This document shows, one piece after another, positions 48,030 to 56,843 of a stretch of DNA of 64,000 nt; within the stretch, counting starts at the first letter, position 1; each line of letters starts with the position of its first letter. The position numbers and the translations under genes were made by a program. The DNA comes from F23-B02 sp963613665. Lineage in GTDB: Bacteria; Bacillota; Clostridia; Oscillospirales; Oscillospiraceae. The stretch spans positions 47,309 through 111,308 of the forward strand of contig CAVEAL010000006.1 of NCBI GenBank assembly GCA_963613665.1, written 5' to 3'. The notes beneath the pieces were generated by a model. That model made no database searches and was not told the DNA's origin. It saw only the letters and a program-made list of their open reading frames with translations.

Positions 48030-48785
48030 ATGGGAAAACTTCTGCATTTCGAAGTGCACAAGCTCATCCGGCAAAAGAGCTTTTATATCTGCCTTGCCGT
48101 CGCCGTGGCCATGCTGTTTGTTTCGACCTATACAACATATCTGATAAGCAAGGATGTTGTTGATGCCGGTCAAATGGGCATATGCGGCATGGACGTCATG
48201 ATAGGTGCCGCCTCCGGCGGGACGCTGGTCATGGTCATCGGCGTATTCGTTCCGCTTTTCGTGTGCGAGGACTATACCTCCGGCACGATACGCAATATCA
48301 TAACGCGCGGCTACACGCGTCTGGCCGTATTTTCCGCAAAGCTCATAGTAGTTCTGCTCGCGGCAGCGGTAATGGCGATAGTCTGCATGGCCTCCGGCTA
48401 TCTCATCGGAACGGCATTCGCCGGAAGCGGTGCACAGGCGTTTGACGCATCGGCCGTTAAGATACTGCTGTGTCAGCTTGCCGTCATACTGGCGGAAACC
48501 ACGCTTTTCTACGCAATATGCAGCGTTTTGCAGAAAACGGGCGGTGCCATCGCAATATGCCTCGTGCTGCCGATGGTCATGACAGTTCTGCTTACGCTGG
48601 CGGACACCGCGCTGGCCGAAAAGGAGATAGAGCTCTCCGGCTACTGGATCGACCGCGTGAGCAGTTCACTCGGCTCGTTTGACGTTAGCTCGGATGAACT
48701 GAAAAAAGCGTTACTCACGGCGCTTGCTTATTTTATCGCGGCAGGCGCCGGCTCGTTTCTGGCGATAGCAAAAAGAGAATATTAA
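48030..48785 (+). CDS. ABC-2-type permease partner
   Basis: A 251-residue membrane protein with about six hydrophobic segments: opening KLLHFEVHKLIRQKSFYICL, then CEDYTSGTIRNIITRGYTRL, which is the coupling loop typical of BcrB-like permeases, and further helices. Works with the ATPase one base upstream. AAAGGA lies about 12 bases before the ATG. Confidence 0.88.
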   Translation: MGKLLHFEVHKLIRQKSFYICLAVAVAMLFVSTYTTYLISKDVVDAGQMGICGMDVMIGAASGGTLVMVIGVFVPLFVCEDYTSGTIRNIITRGYTRLAVFSAKLIVVLLAAAVMAIVCMASGYLIGTAFAGSGAQAFDASAVKILLCQLAVILAETTLFYAICSVLQKTGGAIAICLVLPMVMTVLLTLADTALAEKEIELSGYWIDRVSSSLGSFDVSSDELKKALLTALAYFIAAGAGSFLAIAKREY

Positions 48786-48795
48786 ATTCAGATAA

Positions 48796-48841
48796 AAAAA
48801 TCTCGGTAATACGCCGCGTATTACCGAGATTTTTAAAGGTA
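48796..48841. terminator. Bidirectional intrinsic terminator
   Basis: Very long perfect stem, AAAAATCTCGGTAATACG pairing with its complement around a short loop; T-runs on both sides. Serves the ABC pair and the convergent symporter. Confidence 0.95.
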
Positions 48842-48844
48842 TTA

Positions 48845-50263
48845 TTACTTTTTCTTATTTTCGAGCGTTTCGCTGCTTCCTGCCTTGGCGCTGGCGGCGA
48901 CGAGGCCGCTCAGTGCGAGCAGTGCGATAACGTTCGGGATGACCATGAGCTGGTTGAACATGTCGGTCAGCTCCCAGACAAGGTCATTGGACAGCAGCGA
49001 GCCGAGGAAGACAAAGATCACTGCTATGATCGAGTACGGCAGAACGGCCTTCTTGCCGAAGAGGTACTCAATGTTGATGCGGCCGAAGAGGTTCCAGCCG
49101 ATGATGGTGGTGAAGGCGAAGAACAGCAGGCAGATTGCTACGAATGCGCTGCCGAGGCTCTCGCCGAATACGCTGCCGAAGGCAAGCTGTGCGAGATTTG
49201 TCTTTGCGATGCCCAGTGCGTCAAGCGTATCGGAGGTGGTCATGACGCCTGCAAGCACGCCGTCGCCGGTGTACAGAGTGGAGATAACGACAAGTGCGGT
49301 CATCGTAAGGACTATGAAAGTGTCGATAAACACGCCGATCATTGCGACAACGCCCTGCTCATGCGGGCACTTGACCTTTGCCTGAGCGTGTGCGTGAGGA
49401 GTCGAGCCCATACCGGCTTCGTTGGAGAACAGGCCGCGCTTGACGCCCTGTGAAATGGCCTGCTTTATAGCAAAGCCTAACGAGCCGCCGATAACTGCGG
49501 TCGGGTCGAATGCGTAGCTGAAGATGAGACCGAAGGTCTCGGGGATGTACTTTGCGCGGCAGACCAGAACAACGAGGCCGCCGAGTACGTACAGGCATGC
49601 CATGATGGGAACGATCTTCTCGGCAACGGCCGCGACGCGGTTTGCTCCGCCGATGAAGATAACGGCACAGATGGCTGCGATAACGGCGCCGACGATCCAT
49701 GACGGTATACCGAAGGCGTTCTGGCAGCTCTCGCCGATGGAGTTGGACTGCACCATTGCACCCATGAAGCCTAGTGCGAGGATGATGGCGACGGCAAAGA
49801 AGCCCGCCATGAATTTGCCGAATGCGTTGTTGAACGCTTTCTTGATGTAGTAAACGGGGCCGCCGGCGACTGTTCCGTCAGGATTTACGATACGGGTCTT
49901 CTGGGCAAGGACCGCTTCGGCGTAGATGGTGCTCATGCCGAAGAAAGCGATCACCCACATCCAGAAGATGGCGCCCGGGCCGCCGATGAGGATAGCGCCG
50001 CTCGCGCCGACGATGTTGCCGGTGCCGACCTGCGCGGCTATTGCCGTTGCAAGCGCCTGGAACGAGCTCATGCCGCCCTCATGCTTGCCGCCGTGCAGCG
50101 AGAAGTTGCCGAAAACCTTGCGCCAGCCCTCGCCGAAGCAGCGCACCTGCACGAACTTCGTCCTGATGCTGAAATACAGGCCGCAGCCGACAAGCAGGAT
50201 TATAAGAATATAATCCGAAAGGTAAAGGTTCACGGTCTGAACAATTTTTAGTACTGCATCCAT
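48845..50263 (-). CDS. Sodium:alanine/glycine symporter (AGCS family)
   Basis: A 472-residue transporter with about ten membrane helices, taking up alanine or glycine with Na+. AGCS marks: MSSFQALATAIAAQVGTGNIVG, GPGAIFWMWVIAFFGMSTIYAE, VFIGGANRVAAVAEKIVP, and KRGLFSNEAGMGSTPHAHA. The ATG at 50263 follows AAGGAGG by about 11 bases; the longer frame runs into the leader. The glycine riboswitch upstream argues that glycine is the main substrate sensed. Confidence 0.93.
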   Translation of the reverse strand: MDAVLKIVQTVNLYLSDYILIILLVGCGLYFSIRTKFVQVRCFGEGWRKVFGNFSLHGGKHEGGMSSFQALATAIAAQVGTGNIVGASGAILIGGPGAIFWMWVIAFFGMSTIYAEAVLAQKTRIVNPDGTVAGGPVYYIKKAFNNAFGKFMAGFFAVAIILALGFMGAMVQSNSIGESCQNAFGIPSWIVGAVIAAICAVIFIGGANRVAAVAEKIVPIMACLYVLGGLVVLVCRAKYIPETFGLIFSYAFDPTAVIGGSLGFAIKQAISQGVKRGLFSNEAGMGSTPHAHAQAKVKCPHEQGVVAMIGVFIDTFIVLTMTALVVISTLYTGDGVLAGVMTTSDTLDALGIAKTNLAQLAFGSVFGESLGSAFVAICLLFFAFTTIIGWNLFGRINIEYLFGKKAVLPYSIIAVIFVFLGSLLSNDLVWELTDMFNQLMVIPNVIALLALSGLVAASAKAGSSETLENKKK

Positions 50264-50291
50264 TTTCTTTGTTTCCTCCTTGTTTTTTGCA

Positions 50292-50322
50292 ACAAAAAAA
50301 CTGCTGAAACATTTCAGCAGCT
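50292..50322 (-). terminator. Expression-platform terminator of the glycine riboswitch
   Basis: On the minus strand CTGCTGAAA / TTTCAGCAG with a tight loop followed by seven T; it lies between aptamer and the symporter start. Confidence 0.88.
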
Positions 50323-50362
50323 CCGGAGACATATTAGAAAACATATTTATCTTAATTTATGC

Positions 50363-50480
50363 TTTCCTCTGTCCTTTTGCCTGAGAGATTCGGCGCACAG
50401 CGCCTTACACCTTCGGCACCCTTTCGGGATTCTCCAGAGCATCCTCCGCCTCCAGTCTCTTGCGATCCTTGAGGTTTCAC
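50363..50480 (-). promoter_or_regulatory. Glycine riboswitch (single aptamer seen)
   Basis: On the minus strand the conserved aptamer elements appear in order: CTGGAGA, then GTGCCGAAGGTGTAA, then ATCTCTCAGGCAAAAGGACAGAG. Only one complete aptamer is evident; about 45 bases before it could hold a reduced partner helix. For a glycine/alanine importer an OFF switch is expected, but direction cannot be proven by eye. Confidence 0.93.
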
Positions 50481-50495
50481 AGGATTTATGAGCGT

Positions 50496-50524
50496 ATGTT
50501 AGCATATTGTTCACAGTATGTCAA
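50496..50524 (-). promoter_or_regulatory. Sigma-A-like promoter for the glycine leader and symporter
   Basis: On the minus strand TTGACA, 17-base spacer, TAACAT. Confidence 0.65.
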
Positions 50525-50639
50525 CAACTTTGGCACGTTAAATTATTATTTATCGTCCTGCACAATTAATAGATAGTTAACACAATCAAAGTTTACATAT
50601 ACTACAATGGATGGACTTCCGTGAAAGGACGGTTTTGAT

Positions 50640-51509
50640 ATGAAAAAAGTAATTTCCCTTATTCTCTGCGTGCTCATGCTCGGCAGCTGCTTCGCTTTTG
50701 CCGACGCGGTGGAGGGCAGCCGCGCCGTAATAGGCGCTGACCTCGACGCAGACGAAGTCGCATATGTCTACAAGCAGTTCGGCATTTCACAGGGCGACGT
50801 GAAGGAGCTGACGGTCACCAACGCCGAGGAGCGCGAGTACTTAAACGGTCTGGTCGATGAAAGCCTCATCGGTTCAAAGAGCATCTCCTGCGTGTACATC
50901 GAGGCTCTCTCCGAGGGCAAAGGGCTTGACGTCAAGGTAAATAACATCACATGGTGCACGCCGGACATGTACATGAACGCAATGGTCACCGCCGGTATCA
51001 CAGACGCGAACGTCATAATCGCAGCTCCCTTCGAGGTGTCCGGTACGGCAGCGCTCACGGGAATATACAAGGCCTATGAGGACATAAGCGGCAAGAAGCT
51101 CGACGAGAACGCAAAGCTCGTCGGCACACAGGAGCTCACCGTTACGGCGGAGCTTGCCGAGGAGATCGGCAGCGCGGACTCAGCCGCGATTGTCAACCAG
51201 CTCAAGCTCATCCTCGACGAAACAAAGAACATGACGGACGATGAGCTGCGCGAGCAGATAAAAAAGATCGCCGAGGAGTATAACGTTACTCTCACCGACA
51301 GTCAGATCGACAGCCTCATCTCCCTGTGCCGCTCTATGGAAAAGCTCGACACCGCCGCCCTCAAGGAAAAGGTCGAGCAGGTGCAGCAGTACCTCAAGGA
51401 CATCGTAACAAAGCAGGGCGAGATAAAGCAGTTCCTCTCCAATGTTGCCGACACGGTAACGGAGTTTGTAAACAAGGTCGTTGAGTTCATCCGCGGCATC
51501 TTCGGCTGA
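50640..51509 (+). CDS. DUF1002 secreted protein (YpuA-like)
   Basis: A 289-residue protein with an N-terminal signal peptide (MKKVISLILCVLMLGSCFAF, cleavage near ADA). The DUF1002 domain covers most of the rest: SRAVIGADLDADEVAYVYK, LTVTNAEEREYLNGLV, ITWCTPDMYMNAMVTAGI, NVIIAAPFEVSGTAALTG. A helical, coiled-coil-prone C-terminus follows (about 195-285; VEQVQQYLKDIVTKQGEIKQ). The role of this family is unknown. AAAGGA precedes the ATG; the promoter is not certain (TACAAT at 50603). Confidence 0.88.
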   Translation: MKKVISLILCVLMLGSCFAFADAVEGSRAVIGADLDADEVAYVYKQFGISQGDVKELTVTNAEEREYLNGLVDESLIGSKSISCVYIEALSEGKGLDVKVNNITWCTPDMYMNAMVTAGITDANVIIAAPFEVSGTAALTGIYKAYEDISGKKLDENAKLVGTQELTVTAELAEEIGSADSAAIVNQLKLILDETKNMTDDELREQIKKIAEEYNVTLTDSQIDSLISLCRSMEKLDTAALKEKVEQVQQYLKDIVTKQGEIKQFLSNVADTVTEFVNKVVEFIRGIFG

Positions 51510-51514
51510 CAGCA

Positions 51515-51557
51515 AAAAATTATCCTCTGCACGTTTTGTGCAGAGGATAATTTTTTA
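51515..51557. terminator. Bidirectional intrinsic terminator
   Basis: 16-base-pair stem AAATTATCCTCTGCAC / GTGCAGAGGATAATTT, A/T-runs on both sides; ends the DUF1002 gene and the SMR/EamA-remnant transcript. Confidence 0.92.
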
Positions 51558-51559
51558 GT

Positions 51560-51741
51560 TCAGGCATTATTCTTCTTCAAACTTATCTCGCTGACTATCG
51601 CAGAGCCGATGACGAGCACAGCGCCGAAAATGCCGGCAGCCCCGATGAGATCGGTATATATCTTCTGAATATACCGATCGTGCCGAAGATCAGCATTGAG
51701 GATATCAGCATCAGGCATGATCTTGAATTATTTTCGCTCAT
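51560..51741 (-). pseudogene. EamA/DMT-family transporter remnant with central deletion
   Basis: From ATG 51741 on the minus strand one reads a typical EamA opening (MLISSMLIFGTIGIFRRYI). After about 35 codons the frame shifts, and in the other frame a typical EamA ending follows (LIGAAGIFGAVLVIGSAIV, then SEISLKKNNA and stop at 51560). The roughly 250 central residues are missing. The join lies in TCATCGGGG, which fits both sides, so a deletion at a short microhomology is likely. No function expected. Confidence 0.75.
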
Positions 51742-51756
51742 TGATGTATTTGCTCT

Positions 51757-52068
51757 TTACGCAAGTCTTAAACCTATAACTCCGAGGAGCACAAGCGCCA
51801 TGAAAACGAGCTTTTTAGGGCTCTTGCTCTCCTTGAAGACGATTATACCGAACAGAACATTGAACAGCGTTCCGAGCCCTGTCCACACGGCGTAGCTCAC
51901 GCCGAGCGGCAGGGTCTTTGCCGCTATCGACAGCAGGCCGATGCTTATAAACGAGCAGAGCGCCGTCAGGATCGTGTATTTTACGTTTTTAAGGCCGTTT
52001 GACAGCTTCATGCACACCGTGAACGCAAGCTCAAAGCAGCCGGCGATAACAAGGACTATCCACATCAT
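51757..52068 (-). CDS. SMR-family small exporter, second subunit of a pair
   Basis: A 103-residue protein with four membrane helices of the small multidrug resistance family. The active-site Glu lies in AGCFELAFTVCMKLSNG, and GVSYAVWTGLGTLFNVLFG is the conserved middle helix pattern. It overlaps the upstream SMR gene by four bases, so the two probably make a heterodimer like EbrAB or YkkCD. Substrates could be quaternary ammonium compounds or guanidinium; no guanidine riboswitch was found. Confidence 0.88.
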   Translation of the reverse strand: MMWIVLVIAGCFELAFTVCMKLSNGLKNVKYTILTALCSFISIGLLSIAAKTLPLGVSYAVWTGLGTLFNVLFGIIVFKESKSPKKLVFMALVLLGVIGLRLA

Positions 52069-52412
52069 TTTGCAGCGTCCTCCTTATCGCAGAGCTTTAG
52101 GCCGAGTATGCCGACAATGAGCACGCCGAGCGATACAAGCTTCAGTACGCTTGCACCCTCATTCAGGACAAAAATGCTTGTAATCGTCGTTCCGACAACT
52201 CCGATTCCAGTGAACACGGCATAGCTGAGCCCTATGCCGAGCGTGTCTATTGCCTTTGCAAGCATGAAAAAGCTCACAACGAGTATGACGATCGTTATAA
52301 CGCTCGGCCATAGCACCGTAAAGCCGTGGCTGAGCTTCATGGTATACGCCCACACGATCTCCAGAAGACCTGCGATTATGAGCAGTACCCATGCCGTGTT
52401 TTTCTCCTTCAT
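52065..52412 (-). CDS. SMR-family small exporter, first subunit of a pair
   Basis: A 115-residue, four-helix SMR protein. AGLLEIVWAYTMKLSHGFT has the key Glu and the W-A-x-x-x-K pattern seen in Gdx/SugE-like members; AVFTGIGVVGTTITSIFVL follows. GGAGGA precedes the ATG. The gene starts directly after the trxB terminator, so read-through or an unseen promoter drives it. Paired with the overlapping second SMR gene. Confidence 0.88.
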   Translation of the reverse strand: MKEKNTAWVLLIIAGLLEIVWAYTMKLSHGFTVLWPSVITIVILVVSFFMLAKAIDTLGIGLSYAVFTGIGVVGTTITSIFVLNEGASVLKLVSLGVLIVGILGLKLCDKEDAAK

Positions 52413-52429
52413 ATATCCTCCGTCAGTCG

Positions 52430-52466
52430 AAAAAGTCCGGAAGCAGCAGCTGTTCTTCCGGGCTTT
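52430..52466 (-). terminator. Intrinsic terminator after trxB
   Basis: On the minus strand AAAGCCCGGAAG / CTTCCGGACTTT with an 11-base loop and a T-run. Confidence 0.82.
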
Positions 52467-52471
52467 CTGTT

Positions 52472-53383
52472 TTATTTGAGCGAATCTATATAGCGGCAGG
52501 CGGCAAGCGCGGCGCTCGATCCGTCGGCGGCTGCCGTCGTGAGCTGCCGTACGGTCTTTTTGCGGCAGTCACCGGCGACGAAAACGCCGGGCGTTTTCGT
52601 CGTGCAGCTCTCGTCGGAGTCTGCATAGCCACCCTCGTCAAGATCGATAAGAGATGAGAATATACCGTTATCGGGTGCATGGCCTATCGCAACGAACAGG
52701 CCGTCAACCGCAAGCTCGCTCTCCGTGCCGTCACGGCCGGCGATCCTCACACCGCACAGCTCGTCCTGACCGAGCATCGCCGTAATGCTGCTGCCGAGCA
52801 CGAACTCGACGTTGTTCTTCGCTTTAAGCGCCTCGACAAGCCTCGCCTCGCCGCGGAAGGTATCTCTGCGGTGAATTATGTAAACCTTAGAGCAGGTATC
52901 GCTCAGCAGCATCGCGTCCTGCAATGCGGAGTTTCCGCCGCCCGTTACAGCTACTTCCCTGCCCTTATAAAACGCACCGTCGCACACCGCACAGAAGCAA
53001 ACGCCCGCGCCTGTGAGCTCCTCCTCGCCCGGAACACCGAGCGTGCGCGGTCTTGCACCGGAGGCTATGATGAGCGCCTTTGCCTCGAAAGTGCCGCCGA
53101 AGTCGGTTTTTACGCGCTTTATATCGCCGTCAAGCTCAACGGATACGACCTCGTCGAGTTCAAGCTCCGCGCCCTGCTCAATGGCCTGAGCTGTGAACTT
53201 ATCGCCGAGCTCCGCTCCGGATATCGAGGGTATGCCGGGGAAGTTTTCGACCTTGGGCGACCATGTTATCTGCCCGCCGAAGGTGCTTTTTTCAATTACG
53301 AGAACGCTTTTTCCCGCTCTCAAGGCGTAGAGGGCGGCAGTTAATCCTGCCGGCCCTCCGCCGATAATTATTATATCATGCAT
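52472..53383 (-). CDS. trxB: Thioredoxin reductase (thioredoxin-disulfide reductase)
   Basis: Flavoprotein passing electrons from NADPH to a thioredoxin-like partner. 303 residues; FAD motif IIIGGGPAG (5-13), redox pair C131-A-V-C134 in CAVCDGAF, NADPH motif VTGGGNSALQDA and the second FAD motif VFVAGDC. The ATG at 53383 lies 10 bases after the nrdD stop, so the natural partner is likely the redoxin domain at the end of NrdD. Confidence 0.93.
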   Translation of the reverse strand: MHDIIIIGGGPAGLTAALYALRAGKSVLVIEKSTFGGQITWSPKVENFPGIPSISGAELGDKFTAQAIEQGAELELDEVVSVELDGDIKRVKTDFGGTFEAKALIIASGARPRTLGVPGEEELTGAGVCFCAVCDGAFYKGREVAVTGGGNSALQDAMLLSDTCSKVYIIHRRDTFRGEARLVEALKAKNNVEFVLGSSITAMLGQDELCGVRIAGRDGTESELAVDGLFVAIGHAPDNGIFSSLIDLDEGGYADSDESCTTKTPGVFVAGDCRKKTVRQLTTAAADGSSAALAACRYIDSLK

Positions 53384-53393
53384 TACTTTGCCT

Positions 53394-55775
53394 TTACTTG
53401 AAAAGATAAGTCTTGATAGCGCCCGCTCCGGCGAATTTTTCGACGTGCTCGCCGTCGATGACAACGAGCGTCGGCGCCTGCTTCACGCCGTAAGACAGTG
53501 CGAGCTCTACGTTTTCCTCGGCCATGATCTTCTCGCAGTCAAAGCCTGCCTTGTCCATATAGCCGTAGACTACGCGGCAGTTCGGGCAGTTTTCGCGCGT
53601 GAAGAGTATCGTGCGCCTGCCGGTGGAATCCTTGCAGATCTCCTCCTCGACGGCAGGCTCCTGCTCGGGCTTTGCCTCGGGGTGCAGGGGACCCTTGTGC
53701 TTGAGGACGGAGGTACCGATGTTGTACTCTCTGCGCTCCTTGTATTCCTGCGTTTTGCCTGCGTTCCAGTTCTGAACGGGGCGGTAGTAGCCGGTGATGC
53801 GGCTGTAGACCTCGGCGGCCTCGCCGCATTCCGGGCAGGTGAACTGCTCACCGGCAAGGTAGCCGTGATTTTTGCACACGGAATAGGTCGGGCTGATCGT
53901 GTAGTACGGCAGCTTGTAGTTTTCCGCGATCTTGCGGACGAGGTTTGCCGCGGCCTGCCAGTCGGGCAGCTTCTCGCCGAGGAAGGCGTGGAACACCGTG
54001 CCGGAGGTGTAAAGCGTCTGGAGCTCGTCCTGAATATCGAGGGCCGAGAAAATATCGTCGGTGTAGCCGACCGGAAGGTGGCTGGAGTTCGTGTAATACG
54101 GTGTGTCGCCGTGCGAACCTGTAATGATATCGGGGTACTGCTCGATGTCGTGCTTTGCGAGACGGTAGGACGTGCTCTCGGCCGGGGTTGCCTCAAGGTT
54201 ATACAGATCGCCGTACTGCTCCTGATAGTCCGACAGGCGCTCGCGCATGTGGTTGAGGACCTTCTTGGTGAACTCCTGGCACTTTTCGTCCGTCATGTCG
54301 GCGCGGATCCACTTTGCGTTGAGACCTGCTTCGTTCATGCCGACAAGGCCGATGGTGGAGAAATGGTTGTCGAAGTTGCCGAGATAGTACTTGGTGTAGG
54401 GATAAAGGCCCTCGTTTAAGAGCTTGGTTATAACGTTGCGCTTTACCTTCAGCGAGCGTGCCGCGATATCCATCATCTTGTCAAGTCGCTTGAAGAAGTC
54501 CGCCTCATCGGCCGCGAGATAGGCTATGCGCGGCATGTTTATGGTGACGACGCCGATGGAACCCGTGCTCTCGCCGGAACCGAAGTAGCCGCCGGACTTT
54601 TTGCGAAGCTCGCGCAGGTCAAGGCGCAGACGGCAGCACATGCTGCGCACGTCAGAGGGCTCCATATCGGAGTTTATGTAGTTGGAAAAGTACGGAGTGC
54701 CGTACTTTGCGGTCATCTCGAACAGGAGCTTGTTGTTCTCCGTGGGAGACCAGTCAAAATCGCGGGTGATGGAGTAGGTCGGGATCGGGTACTGGAAGCC
54801 GCGGCCGTTTGCGTCGCCCTCGATCATGATGTCGATAAAGGCCTTATTGACCATGGCCATTTCCTCGACGCAGTCGCCGTAGGTGAAGTCTCTTTCCCTG
54901 CCGCCGACGATGGCGGGCATGTCCTTGAGGTCGGCGGGCACCGTCCAGTCAAGGGTGATGTTTGAAAACGGAGCCTGAGTACCCCAGCGCGAGGGAGTGT
55001 TCACACCGAAGATAAACGACTGTATACACTGCTTGACTTCCTTGTAGCTTAGATTGTCGATCTTCACGAATGGAGCAAGGTAGGTATCAAAGCTTGAAAA
55101 TGCCTGAGCGCCTGCCCATTCGTTCTGCATGATGCCTAGGAAGTTGACCATCTGATTGCACAGGGTGCTCAGGTGGCTTGCCGGGGAGGAGTTTATTTTG
55201 CCCGGGATGCCGAGCCCCTGCTGGATGAGCTGCTTGAGGCTCCAGCCTGCGCAGTAGCCGGTGAGCATGCTCAGGTCGTGCAGGTGCAGATCGCAGTTGC
55301 GGTGGGCGTTGCCGATCTCCTCATCGTAGATCTCGCTGAGCCAGTAATTTGCGGTGATGGCGCCGGAGTTTGAAAGGATAAGTCCGCCGACAGAGTAGGT
55401 GACGGTGGAGTTTTCCTTGACGCGCCAGTCAAGAACGTTGACATAGCTGTTGACGGTCTCTTTATAGTCGAGGTAGGTGTTTTTCATGTTGCGCAGTTTT
55501 TCGCGCTGCTTGCGGTAGAGTATGTAGGCCTTCGCAACGCCCTCGTAGCCGCCGCGCGACAGGACCGCCTCGACGCTGTCCTGAATGTCCTCAACGGCAA
55601 CATAGCCGTCCTTTATCTTAGGCAGGAAGTCGGCCGATACCTTGAGTGCGATGAAGTCGATGATATCATCGGTATACTCGGTGTCGGTCGCCTCGAATGC
55701 CTTTTTGATGGCGTTGGCAATCTTAGTGATGTCGAAATCGACAATTTTTCCGTCTCTTTTAATGATCTGATACAT
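53394..55775 (-). CDS. nrdD: Anaerobic ribonucleoside-triphosphate reductase NrdD with fused C-terminal redoxin domain
   Basis: Class III RNR making dNTP precursors anaerobically with a glycyl radical. 793 residues: ATP-cone 1-90, ten-stranded barrel with the active-site region MCCRLRLD (Cys379-381 area), zinc-like site C634..C647-x2-C650, glycyl radical motif RITGYY (G662). An extra domain (about 720-793) is glutaredoxin/thioredoxin-like with C730-P-N-C733 and KQAPTLVVI (cis-Pro). This suggests disulfide recycling by a thiol system, backed by trxB downstream, rather than formate use; formate-type NrdD normally lacks such a domain. Confidence 0.95.
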   Translation of the reverse strand: MYQIIKRDGKIVDFDITKIANAIKKAFEATDTEYTDDIIDFIALKVSADFLPKIKDGYVAVEDIQDSVEAVLSRGGYEGVAKAYILYRKQREKLRNMKNTYLDYKETVNSYVNVLDWRVKENSTVTYSVGGLILSNSGAITANYWLSEIYDEEIGNAHRNCDLHLHDLSMLTGYCAGWSLKQLIQQGLGIPGKINSSPASHLSTLCNQMVNFLGIMQNEWAGAQAFSSFDTYLAPFVKIDNLSYKEVKQCIQSFIFGVNTPSRWGTQAPFSNITLDWTVPADLKDMPAIVGGRERDFTYGDCVEEMAMVNKAFIDIMIEGDANGRGFQYPIPTYSITRDFDWSPTENNKLLFEMTAKYGTPYFSNYINSDMEPSDVRSMCCRLRLDLRELRKKSGGYFGSGESTGSIGVVTINMPRIAYLAADEADFFKRLDKMMDIAARSLKVKRNVITKLLNEGLYPYTKYYLGNFDNHFSTIGLVGMNEAGLNAKWIRADMTDEKCQEFTKKVLNHMRERLSDYQEQYGDLYNLEATPAESTSYRLAKHDIEQYPDIITGSHGDTPYYTNSSHLPVGYTDDIFSALDIQDELQTLYTSGTVFHAFLGEKLPDWQAAANLVRKIAENYKLPYYTISPTYSVCKNHGYLAGEQFTCPECGEAAEVYSRITGYYRPVQNWNAGKTQEYKERREYNIGTSVLKHKGPLHPEAKPEQEPAVEEEICKDSTGRRTILFTRENCPNCRVVYGYMDKAGFDCEKIMAEENVELALSYGVKQAPTLVVIDGEHVEKFAGAGAIKTYLFK

Positions 55776-55796
55776 TTCTATCCTCCAATTTTTCTC

Positions 55797-56495
55797 TCAA
55801 ACACCTCTCAGCTCCGCCGCGGGGACATAGTCCCTGACGGCTGTGAGCAGCTCGTGCATCTGTTTTTCGTCGTATGCCGCAAGTCCGTCCGGCCGGATGA
55901 TGCTGCCGGAATCTTTGAACTGCTGCAAATAGTATTCCTTCGCGCCCTTTATCCACTTTGCAGCCTCCGTGAGACTCTCCTTTGTGTGGATGCCGCGGAC
56001 TACCGTAGTGCGGAACTCATAGTCAACGATGCCGCCGAGAAGGAGCTCCTTCGAACGCTCGACGGGCGTGATGTCAAGCTCCTTTAAGCCTGCCGTCGCC
56101 GCATAGTCTCCCGGTGCATTCTTGATGTCCATCGCCACACGGTCAACCAAGCCGCCGCGGATCAGCTCCTCCAGAAGTCCGGGGTTTGAACCGTTCGTAT
56201 CGAGCTTTATCTTATAGCCCAGCGCCTTGACGCGCTCAAGAAACTCCGGCATGTCCGCATGCAGCAGCGGTTCGCCGCCCGTTACCGCGACTCCGTCGAG
56301 CACTCCCCTGCGCTTTCGCAGGAAGTCGAACACCTCGTCGTCCGTGAGGCAGTCATCGTCTGTCTGCTCCGGCAGGACAAGCATTGAGTTGTGGCAGAAC
56401 GGACACCTGAAATTGCAGCCGGCCGTGAACACCGTGCAGGCAACAACTCCGGGATAGTCAAGAAGCGTTAATTTTTGAATACCTGTGACCTTCAT
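55797..56495 (-). CDS. nrdG: Anaerobic RNR activating protein NrdG (radical SAM)
   Basis: Radical SAM activase that abstracts a hydrogen from the NrdD glycine. The [4Fe-4S]/SAM motif is CNFRCPFCHN (C-x3-C-x2-C) near residue 27; VAVTGGEPLLH (GGEP motif) follows. 232 residues, slightly longer than the shortest NrdG. The ATG at 56495 follows AAAAGGAAG; a longer start at 56534 overlaps the promoter. nrdD starts 21 bases downstream. Confidence 0.94.
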   Translation of the reverse strand: MKVTGIQKLTLLDYPGVVACTVFTAGCNFRCPFCHNSMLVLPEQTDDDCLTDDEVFDFLRKRRGVLDGVAVTGGEPLLHADMPEFLERVKALGYKIKLDTNGSNPGLLEELIRGGLVDRVAMDIKNAPGDYAATAGLKELDITPVERSKELLLGGIVDYEFRTTVVRGIHTKESLTEAAKWIKGAKEYYLQQFKDSGSIIRPDGLAAYDEKQMHELLTAVRDYVPAAELRGV

Positions 56496-56524
56496 TGCGC
56501 ACTTCCTTTTATATAACGGTCTAA

Positions 56525-56553
56525 ACAATAGCATAAGCCGATTGTCCTGTCAA
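56525..56553 (-). promoter_or_regulatory. Sigma-A-like promoter for nrdG-nrdD-trxB
   Basis: On the minus strand TTGACA, exact 17-base spacer, TATTGT. No clear NrdR-box pair was found. Confidence 0.65.
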
Positions 56554-56843
56554 TAGAAAAACACAAAATGTAGTTATTTTTACCGCTTTGTAACCCGCGC
56601 CACCACTAAATGTTGTGGTCGGCATTTTTACAGAGAGTAATTATTCCGAGACATTTTATGGCTTTGAAACTTTTTCACCGCGTGCAAAACCTTGCCGTTT
56701 CAAGGCTTAGCGCCGCTTTGCTCGGCACGCGCATCCATAATCAAAACGGATTTGCAAGTTTCGATGCAGCACAACATTTTGTGTTTGTGATCTTATGTTA
56801 ACACAAGCCGTGCCGCTCATTTTGTAGCATACACCACATTTTT

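Noticed and set aside
52413..52471. Guanidine riboswitch before the SMR pair
   Set aside because: Only about 60 bases, fully explained by the trxB terminator and the ribosome site; no ykkC-type motif.
56610..56801. A 63-codon frame in the left part of the gene-free region
   Set aside because: No ribosome site, no promoter match and no recognisable protein pattern.
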